From contig NZ_NEXX01000005.1 of NCBI RefSeq assembly GCF_002174125.1, forward strand, positions 124,001 to 188,000: a stretch of DNA of 64,000 nt, given 5' to 3'. The stretch is from Acinetobacter populi. GTDB lineage: Bacteria; Pseudomonadota; Gammaproteobacteria; Pseudomonadales; Moraxellaceae. Both the position numbers and the translations under genes were made by a program. The notes below the pieces were generated by a model that saw only the letters and a list, made by a program, of their open reading frames with translations, had not been told where the DNA came from and did not search any database. Positions 54,538 to 63,718 of the stretch are shown one piece after another. How positions within the stretch are numbered: position 1 is the stretch's first letter; each line of letters opens with the position of its first letter.

Positions 54538-54568
54538 AAACGCCATTTCTTGATGAAGTGGCGTTTTT
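54538..54568 (+). terminator. Terminator of ppc
   Basis: AACGCCA...TGGCGTT stem, extended by partial ATTTCTTG/ATGAAGT pairing, followed by a T-run at 54564-54568; 30 bases after the ppc stop. Confidence 0.75.
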
Positions 54569-54650
54569 CTTGCTTGGTTGTCTGACAAATACTGCCATTG
54601 CGATGCAACAATCGCTATCATAGCCACCATCAACCGAAAGAGAAAATTTT

Positions 54651-55952
54651 ATGTCTGCATGGTTCCCCAAATGGCGACCGTATCAGGGCAATATCGACGC
54701 ACGCCCCGTTGCCACCAATGAATATTTACCCGCAGGACAAAGTATTGTGCTTGGGATTCAACATGCTTTTGCCATGTTTGGTGCCACTGTGCTCGCCCCG
54801 TTACTGATGGGATTTGATCCAAATCTGGCGATTTTACTCTCAGGGATTTGTACCATTTTATTCTTTTTGATGACGGGTGGACATGTGCCCAGTTATCTGG
54901 GTTCAAGTTTTGCCTTTATTGGTGTGGTGGCTGCGGCAACAGGTCATGTCACAGGTTCAGGTGCCAATCCGAATTTATCACTTGCCCTTGGCGGGATTGT
55001 CGCCTGTGGGGTACTGTATGCCATTATTGGCATCATTGTGATGCTGGTCGGGACACGCTGGATCGAGAAATTAATGCCGCCAGTGGTCACCGGTGCAGTG
55101 GTGATGATCATTGGCTTAAACCTTGCACCTGTGACGGTAAAAAGTGTTGCCGGCAATCCGTTTGATATGTGGATGGCCTTGCTCACGGTGTTGTGTATGG
55201 GCAGTATTGCCGTCTTTACCAAAGGTCTAATACAACGCCTGTTATTACTGGTCGGGTTAATCCTGTCCTATGTGCTGTACATCATCGTTGCCAATGGACT
55301 AGGCTTAGGCAAACCGATCGATTTTTCCGTAATTGCTCAAGCCAGTTGGTTTGGTTTACCCACCTTTCATGCGCCAACATTTGATTATAATGCCATGTTA
55401 ATCATCGCCCCTGTGGCATTGATTCTGGTGGCGGAAAATCTCGGTCATATTAAAGCGGTAGGCGCCATGACTGGTGAAAACCTGACACCACAAATGGGCA
55501 AGGCTTTTTTTGCTGATGGTGTAGCAACCTCTCTATCAGGTGCAGTGGGTGGTCCGGGTATGACGACGTATGGTGAAAATATCGGGGTGATGGCGATCAC
55601 CCGTGTTTATTCCACCATTATTTTTATTGTCGCTGGTGTATTTGCTATTTTTCTGGGCTTATCACCTAAATTCGGTGCCATTATCAGTACCATTCCGAGT
55701 GCCATTTTAACAGGCGCCTCAATTATTGTATTTGGTTTAATTACCATTGCCGGTGCGAAAATCTGGATTGAAAATCGGGTTGATTTTTCCAAAAATAAAA
55801 ATCTGGTGGTTGCGGCAGTGACTATTATTCTTGGTGCAGGTAATTTCGAATTACTCATCGGAAGTTTTAATCTGGGCGGTATCGGTACAGCGACTTTTGC
55901 AGCAATTCTGCTGAACTGGTTGTTTAGCCTAAAAGATCCAAGCGAATCCTAA
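54651..55952 (+). CDS. Uracil–xanthine permease (UraA-type)
   Basis: 433 residues, NCS2 fold. VLGIQHAFAMFGATVLAPLL, GLNLAPVTVKSVAGN, ALILVAENLGHIKAVGAMTG (family signature with Glu) and GGPGMTTYGENIGVMAITRV. It takes up uracil or a related base with protons. GAGAAA lies just before the ATG. It is probably alone in its transcript, with a strong terminator behind. Confidence 0.93.
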   Translation: MSAWFPKWRPYQGNIDARPVATNEYLPAGQSIVLGIQHAFAMFGATVLAPLLMGFDPNLAILLSGICTILFFLMTGGHVPSYLGSSFAFIGVVAAATGHVTGSGANPNLSLALGGIVACGVLYAIIGIIVMLVGTRWIEKLMPPVVTGAVVMIIGLNLAPVTVKSVAGNPFDMWMALLTVLCMGSIAVFTKGLIQRLLLLVGLILSYVLYIIVANGLGLGKPIDFSVIAQASWFGLPTFHAPTFDYNAMLIIAPVALILVAENLGHIKAVGAMTGENLTPQMGKAFFADGVATSLSGAVGGPGMTTYGENIGVMAITRVYSTIIFIVAGVFAIFLGLSPKFGAIISTIPSAILTGASIIVFGLITIAGAKIWIENRVDFSKNKNLVVAAVTIILGAGNFELLIGSFNLGGIGTATFAAILLNWLFSLKDPSES

Positions 55953-55970
55953 GCTCACACTACACCAACT

Positions 55971-56037
55971 TCGTCTTGTATTGGGTTTAAAGTGACATTC
56001 AAAACAATGCCTTGACCCGATTCAAGACGATTTTTTT
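55971..56037 (+). terminator. Terminator of the uracil permease gene
   Basis: TCGTCTTG (55971-55978) pairs with CAAGACGA (56023-56030), with a further TTGGGT/ACCCGA extension, then seven T at 56031-56037. Confidence 0.8.
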
Positions 56038-56051
56038 ATTTAGGAAACCTT

Positions 56052-56570
56052 ATGTCTCCACGACAGCTTTATCTGGTCTTACTCGGTGGAAAGCATCCAC
56101 AGGCAAATATCGAAGTGCATGACATTGTGCCTGTCATTACCGACCAACTCTGCAATGCATATACAACGCTCAAATCCAGATGGTTTGGACAACAAAAAGG
56201 TCTGCATATTGATGCATGGATGCAGATCCATGGTGTGATGTATCAGGGATTGCCTTATCAGGTCGTGATTCAGGATACCCCGCCAACACATCCAGCACTA
56301 AAACTTTATCTGATTAATCTGGGTGGCTACATTGCCACACAATTTGGTGAAGCCCATGACTATTTTGTTGTGGCAGGTAAAGATGCCGCTGATGCCAAAC
56401 AACAAGGTAAATTACAACTCAACCGACATTGGCAAAAGCCGCATACCGATGCTGTAGTTGATATTGATGATTGCATCGAACTGCACCTGATTGATCAGCA
56501 CTATATTCATTTGCAACAGGCAGATTATCCAGCCAATCACTTTAAAAATGATTATCTCATCATTGCCTAA
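56052..56570 (+). CDS. DUF1543-domain protein
   Basis: 172 residues. YLVLLGGKHPQANIEVHDIV, LKSRWFGQQKGLHIDAWMQI and YLINLGGYIATQFGEAHDYF, then KAKQ-like middle, fit the DUF1543 pattern (a two-repeat small domain whose role is unknown). It begins 15 bases after the terminator of the permease, so it has its own promoter. Confidence 0.7.
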   Translation: MSPRQLYLVLLGGKHPQANIEVHDIVPVITDQLCNAYTTLKSRWFGQQKGLHIDAWMQIHGVMYQGLPYQVVIQDTPPTHPALKLYLINLGGYIATQFGEAHDYFVVAGKDAADAKQQGKLQLNRHWQKPHTDAVVDIDDCIELHLIDQHYIHLQQADYPANHFKNDYLIIA

Positions 56571-56621
56571 AGGGCTTACATGCTATTTTAAATCGTTAAT
56601 ACATATAGGTGCCAAATTATA

Positions 56622-57241
56622 ATGAATCTTGAAAATATTCTAGGTTTTTCATTTGTAGCACTCATGATGGTTTTAACGCCAAGTCCTAATATGATCTATT
56701 TAATTTCCAGATCTATATGTCAGGGTAAAAAAGCCGGTTTTATTTCGTTAATTGGTGTTGGGCTTGGGTTCTTATTCTATATGTTGCTTGCAGCACTCGG
56801 TATTACTGCAATATTATTTAATACACCTCATGTTTATGACTTGATTAGAATTCTCGGTGTATATATTTGCTTTGGTTAGCTTGGGGGGCTGTGAAACCTA
56901 GTGGTAACTCTCCATTTGAAGTCAAAAATTTACCTCATGATTCAAATTTAAAACTTTTCAGTATGGGTTTTCTAACAAATTTATTAAATCCTAAAATAGC
57001 CATAATGTACTTATCATTATTGCCGCAATTTATTGATACAACAGGCAGTATTTTTTATCAATCCATTATGTTGGGAAGTCTTCAAATTCTGATCAGTGTA
57101 ATGATTAATGCGCTTATTGTTTTCTTTGCTGGCACCATTTCTATATTTTTAGCTAAAAATCAATTTTTCTCTAAAATGTAACGATATTTAATGGGAACAG
57201 TATTATTCTTATTAGCGCTTAAAATTATTCTCAATATATAA
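56622..57241 (+). pseudogene. LysE/RhtB-family exporter, frameshifted and with a stop
   Basis: The N-terminal part FSFVALMMVLTPSPNMIYLI, GVGLGFLFYMLLAALGI stops at 56879. The next frame continues LLWLAWGAVKPSG, MGFLTNLLNPKIAIMYLSLL, then reads M, TAA (57179-57181), RYLMGTVLFLLALKIILNI to 57241. Joining the halves needs removal of two bases in the TATATAT tract near 56862-56868, and a second defect is the TAA. Intact relatives export amino acids. No product is expected. Confidence 0.88.
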
Positions 57242-57352
57242 AGACAATAATTCGCCCTAAAAAAATTAATTACTAAAATCCTTGAGCTATTATTCTCTAT
57301 CGAACAAAGATATTAGATCATCATTCAAAATCTTATGACTTGTACCCTAGCA

Positions 57353-58474
57353 CTAAACTTGCTCTTTTTCGTTGACTTCAGGCTGAACAGTATTGGCGAC
57401 AATATAGCGTGAACCACCATTATGCTTGGCCAGATACATGGCGGTATCGGCAAGGGCCAGTAATTCCTCAGGTGTTTCCACCCAATATTCCTGTCCTGTA
57501 GTGGCGATACCGATACTCATGGAAATATCATAATGCTGCTTTTTATCCCATGCCAAAATCCGCTTTGCCACATCTGTTGCCTGCTGACAATCCAACCCCG
57601 GCAATAGAATCACAAACTCATCACCGCCCATGCGGGCAACAGTATCATAACTGCGACACAACCCTGTCAATTCCTGCCCAAAATTACACAGCGCATCGTC
57701 TCCAGCCAAATGCCCCTGTGAATCATTGAGTTGTTTAAAACCATCAAGATCAATATATAATACACTTAAATGTAAAGATTGACGTTTGGAGCGGACAATT
57801 TCACAAAACAGTTCTTCAATAAAATGCCGACGATTCCAGAGTCCGGTCAATGCATCCTTACGTGCCAGTTCTTCGAGTTTCTGGGTACGATCAGCCACAA
57901 TCGTTTCCAATTCTGCTTCATTTTTTTCGGCACGATCCCGAGCAACTTCAACTTCCAGCAACATACTCCGAAAATAGGCATCAAACACCAGTTGGGAGTC
58001 CAGCATTAATAATTTATCTAAAGATTTTTTAATACTTTCACATATTATTGTGTCCTTTACATTTTGTTCCAGCACACTAAAAATATTTTGTTTTAATGAC
58101 AATAAAGCGGAAAGATAATATTTGGGTGATACGCCAATGCGCTTATGAATCAACCCAATCCGCAAGCGGCTATTGGTATATTCAAATTCATATTTACCAC
58201 AAAATAATTCCCGTACATAACCCTGCATGGTATTTTTTAATCGCCCTAGCGTATCAGCATCGCCAATAATCAAGGCAACTTCATCAATTTCTATTTGTTT
58301 GTCATAAAATCTTTCGATAATTGTCTCAATATCTTCATCAATCCATGCCAATGACTTGGCCAATAAGCTTTCATCATCCGCATCAAAACCCAGCAATGCT
58401 TTACGCTGCCGTATTTCCAGATCATTAATATGTAATTGCTCACCTAATGTTTTGTACACAGAATTGATTTTCAT
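57353..58474 (-). CDS. Globin-coupled diguanylate cyclase
   Basis: 373 residues. The N-terminal globin-coupled sensor covers about residues 1-155, with the proximal heme His in RLRIGLIHKRIGVSPKYYLS. A coiled coil (EVEVARDRAEKNEAELETIV) leads to GGDEF: DALTGLWNRRHF, DLDGFKQLNDSQGHLAGDDA, MGGDEFVILLPG intact active site. The RxxD inhibitory site does not show clearly. It makes cyclic-di-GMP in response to oxygen or another heme ligand, as in DosC-type proteins. It stands between the LysE relic and the cob operon. Confidence 0.88.
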   Translation of the reverse strand: MKINSVYKTLGEQLHINDLEIRQRKALLGFDADDESLLAKSLAWIDEDIETIIERFYDKQIEIDEVALIIGDADTLGRLKNTMQGYVRELFCGKYEFEYTNSRLRIGLIHKRIGVSPKYYLSALLSLKQNIFSVLEQNVKDTIICESIKKSLDKLLMLDSQLVFDAYFRSMLLEVEVARDRAEKNEAELETIVADRTQKLEELARKDALTGLWNRRHFIEELFCEIVRSKRQSLHLSVLYIDLDGFKQLNDSQGHLAGDDALCNFGQELTGLCRSYDTVARMGGDEFVILLPGLDCQQATDVAKRILAWDKKQHYDISMSIGIATTGQEYWVETPEELLALADTAMYLAKHNGGSRYIVANTVQPEVNEKEQV

Positions 58475-58670
58475 GCTGGCTAATAACGTCGCTATTCAAT
58501 TGGGAGAGAGAAGTTTGAAAATTGTAATTTCTTCATACGATGGATTACAACCCGAATTGTTGATAATTTCTGACATCATTGTAACAGCGGACCACTCTAT
58601 ATTTTTATTACCATGTTCAGCACAATCAACGCTGCATTGAACAAGCTCATATCGTTTTAGTGGTCATTTT

Positions 58671-59432
58671 CTAGGTATAGAACATAAGCACAGCATTGAG
58701 CAGCATGAGCATTTCGATCAGTTCAACACTGGCACCGATGGTATCTCCTGTCATGCCGCCAAGGCGCTGGCACATTTTATGTCGCAAATAGCATAAGGCC
58801 AGTAGAAATATCAGGATCAGCAAACCAGCGAGCGTTTGTCCAATCCAGATAAAAAACAGTAAGGAAACAATAAAAACCAGCAAACACAATTTCTTAGGCA
58901 AATATTGCATCATCTGTGTGCCTAGACCGTTATTGCGAACATAAGGCGTGGTCAAAAACAAAAATAGCGGACTTAATCGCCCTAGCATGGGTACAAAAAT
59001 CAAGAACCAATACTGTTGCTGTTGTAATAGTACATACAGACTTGACCATTTCAGCATACAGAGCACAACAATACTGATCACCCCAATTGGACCACAAGCA
59101 GGGTCTTTCATGATCGCCAGTGTTCGCTCCCGATCACCAAAGCCACCTACCCAGGCATCGGCACTATCCGCCAGACCATCAAGATGTAAGCCACCAGTTA
59201 ACCAGATCCATACCACCAGTATCAGACTACTCAGTAATACCAAAGGCAAATCTGAGAGATAAAACGCCATCGCATACAGAATCCCCCCGATCATGGTGCC
59301 AATCACAGGATAAAATAATATCGACCACGCATTTTGCTGTGCCGATGGTATAGTCGGTAATCGCACTGGAATCGTGGTTAAAAATTGCAGTGCGATTAGA
59401 AATGGCATAATGAGCATAGAATTTAATGACAT
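58671..59432 (-). CDS. cobS: Adenosylcobinamide-GDP ribazoletransferase
   Basis: 253 residues, polytopic. LHLDGLADSADAWVGGFGDR, RTLAIMKDPACGPIGV and GGMTGDTIGASVELIEML are CobS/CobV signatures. It joins alpha-ribazole to adenosylcobinamide-GDP in the inner membrane, the last step of nucleotide-loop assembly. It overlaps cobC by 10 bases and ends the operon. Confidence 0.95.
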   Translation of the reverse strand: MSLNSMLIMPFLIALQFLTTIPVRLPTIPSAQQNAWSILFYPVIGTMIGGILYAMAFYLSDLPLVLLSSLILVVWIWLTGGLHLDGLADSADAWVGGFGDRERTLAIMKDPACGPIGVISIVVLCMLKWSSLYVLLQQQQYWFLIFVPMLGRLSPLFLFLTTPYVRNNGLGTQMMQYLPKKLCLLVFIVSLLFFIWIGQTLAGLLILIFLLALCYLRHKMCQRLGGMTGDTIGASVELIEMLMLLNAVLMFYT

Positions 59433-60031
59433 GTCAGAACGAACTGTTGTGCTTGAAAATCTAGCCGAAAATGATGCAACGTACCTAATGATGCAGGAAG
59501 CGTTAAAATATCATCTAAACTGCGTTGTTGTGCAAGGCAATAACACAACTTAATCACCCCAGCATGGGTAATCACACACACCTTTTTATAATGATCCTGC
59601 TGGGCAAGACGATAAATATCTTGTAATGCCATCTGTATTCGCACGGCAAAATCTTGAATTTTTTCTGCATTCGGCGGGCTAAATTGGGTCGGTGTTTGCC
59701 AGAATCGGGCTAAATCATCAGGATAATACTGATATAAATCCGCAGTAGATTGCCCTTCCCAATCACCAAAATTCATCTCTTTTAAACCATCTAGTAGCAA
59801 CACAGGCAAATCATGCTGCTCCGCCTGTGCCTCGGCAAATCGGGCGCAGCGTTGTAACGGAGATGAAACCAAAATTTGCCATTCTATGTTTAAAAACGCC
59901 TGATAAAAGGTCTGCTGCATATGCTGCCAGCCAGCATCAGTCAGTGCATCATCAAGCTGTCCACGTAATATCGAGGTCTGCCCTTTGCTGAGCTCAGTTT
60001 CACCATGACGCAGCAAATCCAGTTCAATCAT
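59423..60031 (-). CDS. cobC: Alpha-ribazole phosphatase-type histidine phosphatase
   Basis: 202 residues. LLRHGETELSKGQTSILRGQ carries the RHG motif. VSSPLQRCARFAEAQAEQ, MNFGDWEGQST and VITHAGVIKLCYCLAQQ (second His) follow. Dephosphorylates alpha-ribazole phosphate. ATGA overlap with cobT supports an operon. Confidence 0.9.
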   Translation of the reverse strand: MIELDLLRHGETELSKGQTSILRGQLDDALTDAGWQHMQQTFYQAFLNIEWQILVSSPLQRCARFAEAQAEQHDLPVLLLDGLKEMNFGDWEGQSTADLYQYYPDDLARFWQTPTQFSPPNAEKIQDFAVRIQMALQDIYRLAQQDHYKKVCVITHAGVIKLCYCLAQQRSLDDILTLPASLGTLHHFRLDFQAQQFVLTCH

Positions 60032-61083
60032 GATTTATTGGCAACCGCAGCTTCAGCAAACGTTGCCATATTTTGATGTAATGCACATGCCAGTTGGATA
60101 ATTCCAATCGCAGCACCAGCACCACTGCCCTCGCCTAAACGTAAATTCAGTTGTAACAAAGGTTTCGCCTGTAATTCCTGTAAGATGCGTTGATGCCCAT
60201 ATTCGGCTGACTGATGACTAAACAACATCCAGTCCTGTGCCTGTGGCAAAATCCGCACAGCACATAATGCCGCCACCGAAGAAATAAAACCATCAATTAG
60301 CATGGGTAAGCCAAGCTGTGCACAGCGAATATATGCACCGACCATCGCTGCAATTTCAAAGCCACCCACACAGCACAAAGCATGGACAGGTTGATGCTGT
60401 ACTTGTGTCTGATATAAGCCTAGGGCCTCTTGAATGACCTGTTTTTTACGCTGCAAATTCGCATCATCAATGCCTGTACCGACACCTGTCAATTTTTCTG
60501 CACCTTCCTGTAACAATAAACAGGCCAGTGCTGAGGCAGAACAGGTATTGCCAATCCCCATTTCTCCTGCAATATAAAGATCTGACTGTTGGGCACGTGC
60601 TTGTTCTACGCTGTCCTTACCCAAATCCATCGCCAATTGACACTGTTCTAATGACATAGCCGGCTGTTTGAGAAAGTTTGCTGTGCCCTGAGCAATACCA
60701 CGCTGTTCAACACCATTGACCTGATAGGCTGCACCCACAGTACCACAATCGATCACCTGTAAATGTGCCTGATACTGCCCGGCAATCACACTAATACATG
60801 CACCACCTGTAGCAAAATTATGCAGCATCTGCCGTGTAACCACTTGTGGATAGGCAGAAATACTCTCCTGCATAATGCCATGATCACCGGCAAAAATTGT
60901 GATCCATGGCCGATCAATCAGCGGACAAACCTTGCCTTGCATCGCAGCCAGATCAATCGCCACCTGCTCCAGTTGGCCTAAAGCTCCGGTTGGTTTAGTT
61001 AACTGTAACTGGCGTTGCTGTGCCTGATCTTTACTAGTTAGATCAAGTGTTTGTGCAGGGTCTAAATACCAAGCAGACGTCAT
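60028..61083 (-). CDS. cobT: Nicotinate-nucleotide–dimethylbenzimidazole phosphoribosyltransferase
   Basis: 351 residues. KPTGALGQLEQVAIDLAAMQ, FAGDHGIMQESISAYPQVVT, GEMGIGNTCSASALACLLLQ and LRLGEGSGAGAAIGI (catalytic Glu) are CobT signatures. It activates the lower-ligand base as its riboside phosphate. The organism may need imported dimethylbenzimidazole; no bluB is in the window. Confidence 0.95.
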   Translation of the reverse strand: MTSAWYLDPAQTLDLTSKDQAQQRQLQLTKPTGALGQLEQVAIDLAAMQGKVCPLIDRPWITIFAGDHGIMQESISAYPQVVTRQMLHNFATGGACISVIAGQYQAHLQVIDCGTVGAAYQVNGVEQRGIAQGTANFLKQPAMSLEQCQLAMDLGKDSVEQARAQQSDLYIAGEMGIGNTCSASALACLLLQEGAEKLTGVGTGIDDANLQRKKQVIQEALGLYQTQVQHQPVHALCCVGGFEIAAMVGAYIRCAQLGLPMLIDGFISSVAALCAVRILPQAQDWMLFSHQSAEYGHQRILQELQAKPLLQLNLRLGEGSGAGAAIGIIQLACALHQNMATFAEAAVANKS

Positions 61084-61086
61084 TGT

Positions 61087-61599
61087 TTATCCTTTTAATG
61101 TCATGGGCAAACCTGCCACACAAAATGTCACCCGATCTGCCAGTTGTGCTAGCTTCTGATGTAATCGACCTGATTCATCAACAAATTTTCGGCTCAGTTC
61201 ACCCATCGGCACCACACCCAGACCAGTTTCATTACTCACCAAAATCAGCTGTGCATCAAGTTTCGCCACCACATTTAAAAAATCATCGATTTGCTGCCGA
61301 AACAATGCCTCATTTTGTATCAATACATTACTCAACCATAGCGTCAAACAATCGACCAAAATCAGCCTTTGCGGCTGATCATGCTGTAACAAAACATCAG
61401 CCAGATCAATCGGTTCTTCAACCAGTTGCCATGTCGCAGGACGTGTCTGTTGATGGTGTCGGATACGCAACTGCATTTCAGCATCAAGTCCCTGCGCCGT
61501 TGCAACATAGAGCACAGGTAATGTACTATCTATGGCACGCTGCTCGGCAAGTTTACTTTTACCCGAACGTGCCCCGCCTAAAATCAATTCCATGCCCAT
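61087..61599 (-). CDS. cobU: Adenosylcobinamide kinase/guanylyltransferase
   Basis: 170 residues. P-loop LILGGARSGKSKLAEQRA, then VDCLTLWLSNVLIQNEAL and ILVSNETGLGVVPMGELSRK, plus a VAGLP end. It phosphorylates adenosylcobinamide and adds GMP. It is three bases upstream of cobT. Confidence 0.95.
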   Translation of the reverse strand: MGMELILGGARSGKSKLAEQRAIDSTLPVLYVATAQGLDAEMQLRIRHHQQTRPATWQLVEEPIDLADVLLQHDQPQRLILVDCLTLWLSNVLIQNEALFRQQIDDFLNVVAKLDAQLILVSNETGLGVVPMGELSRKFVDESGRLHQKLAQLADRVTFCVAGLPMTLKG

Positions 61600-61600
61600 C

Positions 61601-62224
61601 TTATTTCACCAAATCAAGCTGATACAGCGTGGATAACCGACCTTGTAATACCTGTGCATCATAAACACCAAAGCGCAATTGCTCAACACGTACAGTCTGC
61701 TGTTGCCAATCACATTGTTGCAGACGAGCCAAAACAGCTTGCCCCGAAAACGCCTGCCGATAAAATCCCAGTGTAATATGCGGACAATACGCCAGTGCCG
61801 CAATTTCTTGCTGTGTGGTCGCCAGCAATTTTCTAATCCGTGTAAGGCTATCATTTTTATCTTCGATCGCTAAAAACACACTACTGGAAAAACTGTTTAT
61901 TGCACCAATGTCCAGTTCAAACGGCTGTAGATTTAATCGTTGTAATTGTTCAATCTGACTAAGCATCTGATTCAGGCTAAAATCGTCATCATCGTGTTTG
62001 AAAGGTGTTAAAAAACCATTGATAAACAGACTAATATGAAATTGACGCTGACTATCTGGCAACACAAAATCCAGCAATTGCGCCCGCATATCCTGACAAT
62101 AGTCTATTAATTGTGGTACTTCAATTTCGATATACCATAAGGCAAAATACTGCCGTCCCCGATGCCATTCCGGATAATCTCTATTTTCCAGCGCCACTAC
62201 GGGACGATTTGCCTGAATAAACAC
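61601..62224 (-). CDS. 2H phosphoesterase-like protein (LigT/2'-5' RNA ligase type) at head of cob operon
   Basis: 207 residues. Two H-x-T/S-like motifs of the 2H superfamily are present: FHISLFINGFL (HxS) and CPHITLGFYRQ (HxT), about 80 residues apart. This fits a two-lobed 2H phosphoesterase that opens cyclic phosphates or acts on 2'-5' bonds. It precedes cobU by one base, so it is transcribed with the cobalamin genes; a role in nucleotide-loop chemistry is possible but unsupported. No cobalamin riboswitch was seen upstream. Confidence 0.8.
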   Translation of the reverse strand: MFIQANRPVVALENRDYPEWHRGRQYFALWYIEIEVPQLIDYCQDMRAQLLDFVLPDSQRQFHISLFINGFLTPFKHDDDDFSLNQMLSQIEQLQRLNLQPFELDIGAINSFSSSVFLAIEDKNDSLTRIRKLLATTQQEIAALAYCPHITLGFYRQAFSGQAVLARLQQCDWQQQTVRVEQLRFGVYDAQVLQGRLSTLYQLDLVK

Positions 62225-62391
62225 ATGCGTACTCTTAAGGTTTTAACTAATCATGTTTTAACTAAAAATGCCAAGCAAAAATTTATGATGATATACCCAT
62301 ATAGACGATTTTTTACCAAAATGGCTCTGAAAACCGTGGAAATTGATGCTATGGTAAATCATAAATGATATTTAAAACTTTAGGGAAATCT

Positions 62392-63675
62392 ATGCGTTAT
62401 TCTACATTGTTGATCGCACTACCCATCTGCATTTCACAAGCACATGCGGAATTGGTCATTAATGGTCAACCCGCCAGCACTAGTACTGCTGTGACCACCT
62501 CCAATACCAGCAATCCTAGCAGCTATTCACCAAGCAATAATTTTAATCAATGTATTGCCAATCTGCGCTCAAATGCGATTGCAGCAGGGGTGTCCGCCAG
62601 CACCTATGATCGTTATACGCAAAATCTAACGCCAGATTATTCAGTTATCGAGAAACTGAACTATCAGCCTGAATTTAAAACTGATCTATGGGATTATCTA
62701 TCTGGTCTGGTCGATGATGAACGGGTTCAGGAAGGACAACAAAAAATTACCCAATATCGTGATGTGCTGAACCGAGCATCAGCACAATATGGTGTTCCGG
62801 TAGAAACCATTGTTGCCGTATGGGGTGTAGAAAGTAATTTTGGTAATATTTCCGGTAAATATCCCTTATTACAGGCTTTGGGCACTTTAAGTTGTGAAGG
62901 GCGTCGTCAGTCGTATTTCCGTGGTGAATTTTTTGCCACCATGCGGATCTTGCAGCGCGGCGACCTCACAGAAGATCAATTGAAAGGTTCATGGGCAGGC
63001 GCCTTTGGTCATACCCAGTTTATGCCATCAACCTATGAGCGACTTGCGGTTGATTTTGATGGCGATGGACGTCGTGATCTGGTGTCCAGTGTATCCGATG
63101 CACTGGCTTCCACTGCCAACTTCCTAAAACGAGGAGGGTGGCAAACCGGTATGCCGTGGGGCTTTGAGGTACAAGCACCAAGTAATGTCATGGCTTCTGG
63201 TCGTACCAATAAAATTGCTTTGGGGACATGGGCGAGTCGTGGCGTTACCCGTATGGATGGATCGGCTGTGATTCAAGGTAATTTAAGCAGCAGCACACCG
63301 GCTGCATTACTTGCACCGGCGGGTGCCAATGGACCAAAATTCCTCGTATTTAAAAACTTTGATGCCATCTATGGCTACAACGCTGCCGAAAGCTATGCCT
63401 TGGCGATTGCCTTATTGTCTGATCGTTTACAAGGTAAGCCGGGGATTATTGCCAGTTGGCCAACCGATGATCCCGGAACGTCCCGTGCAGAACGCCGTGA
63501 ATTACAAACGTTATTACTGCAACGTGGTCATGATATTGGCGATGTCGATGGTTTAATTGGTGATAAAAGCCGTGAAGCAATTCGGGTTGAACAGCAACGT
63601 CTCGGTTTTGCTCAAACAGGACGGGCAGGGCAACAAATTCTCAGGGCATTACGTGCCGAACAATTGATGAAATAA
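62392..63675 (+). CDS. mltB: Lytic murein transglycosylase B with peptidoglycan-binding domain
   Basis: About 427 residues from the ATG at 62392, with AGGG upstream and a signal peptide (MRYSTLLIALPICISQAHA). The MltB catalytic part shows VWGVESNFGNISGKYPLLQA with the catalytic Glu, AFGHTQFMPSTYERLAVDFD and GRRDLVSSVSDALASTANFL. A C-terminal PG_binding_1 domain follows (LQTLLLQRGHDIGDVDGLIG). It cuts glycan chains to anhydromuropeptides. No lipobox is evident, so it may be soluble periplasmic. Confidence 0.95.
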   Translation: MRYSTLLIALPICISQAHAELVINGQPASTSTAVTTSNTSNPSSYSPSNNFNQCIANLRSNAIAAGVSASTYDRYTQNLTPDYSVIEKLNYQPEFKTDLWDYLSGLVDDERVQEGQQKITQYRDVLNRASAQYGVPVETIVAVWGVESNFGNISGKYPLLQALGTLSCEGRRQSYFRGEFFATMRILQRGDLTEDQLKGSWAGAFGHTQFMPSTYERLAVDFDGDGRRDLVSSVSDALASTANFLKRGGWQTGMPWGFEVQAPSNVMASGRTNKIALGTWASRGVTRMDGSAVIQGNLSSSTPAALLAPAGANGPKFLVFKNFDAIYGYNAAESYALAIALLSDRLQGKPGIIASWPTDDPGTSRAERRELQTLLLQRGHDIGDVDGLIGDKSREAIRVEQQRLGFAQTGRAGQQILRALRAEQLMK

Positions 63676-63688
63676 ACTTTTTTGAACG

Positions 63689-63718
63689 AAAGACTTGTTC
63701 ACAATTGGGCAAGTCTTT
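63689..63718 (+). terminator. Terminator of mltB
   Basis: Perfect 9-bp stem AAAGACTTG/CAAGTCTTT with a 12-base loop, 13 bases after the mltB stop. Confidence 0.7.

Noticed and set aside
62225..62391. Cobalamin riboswitch upstream of the cob operon
   Set aside because: No B12-box-like sequence or suitable stems were seen in the short region between the divergent genes.
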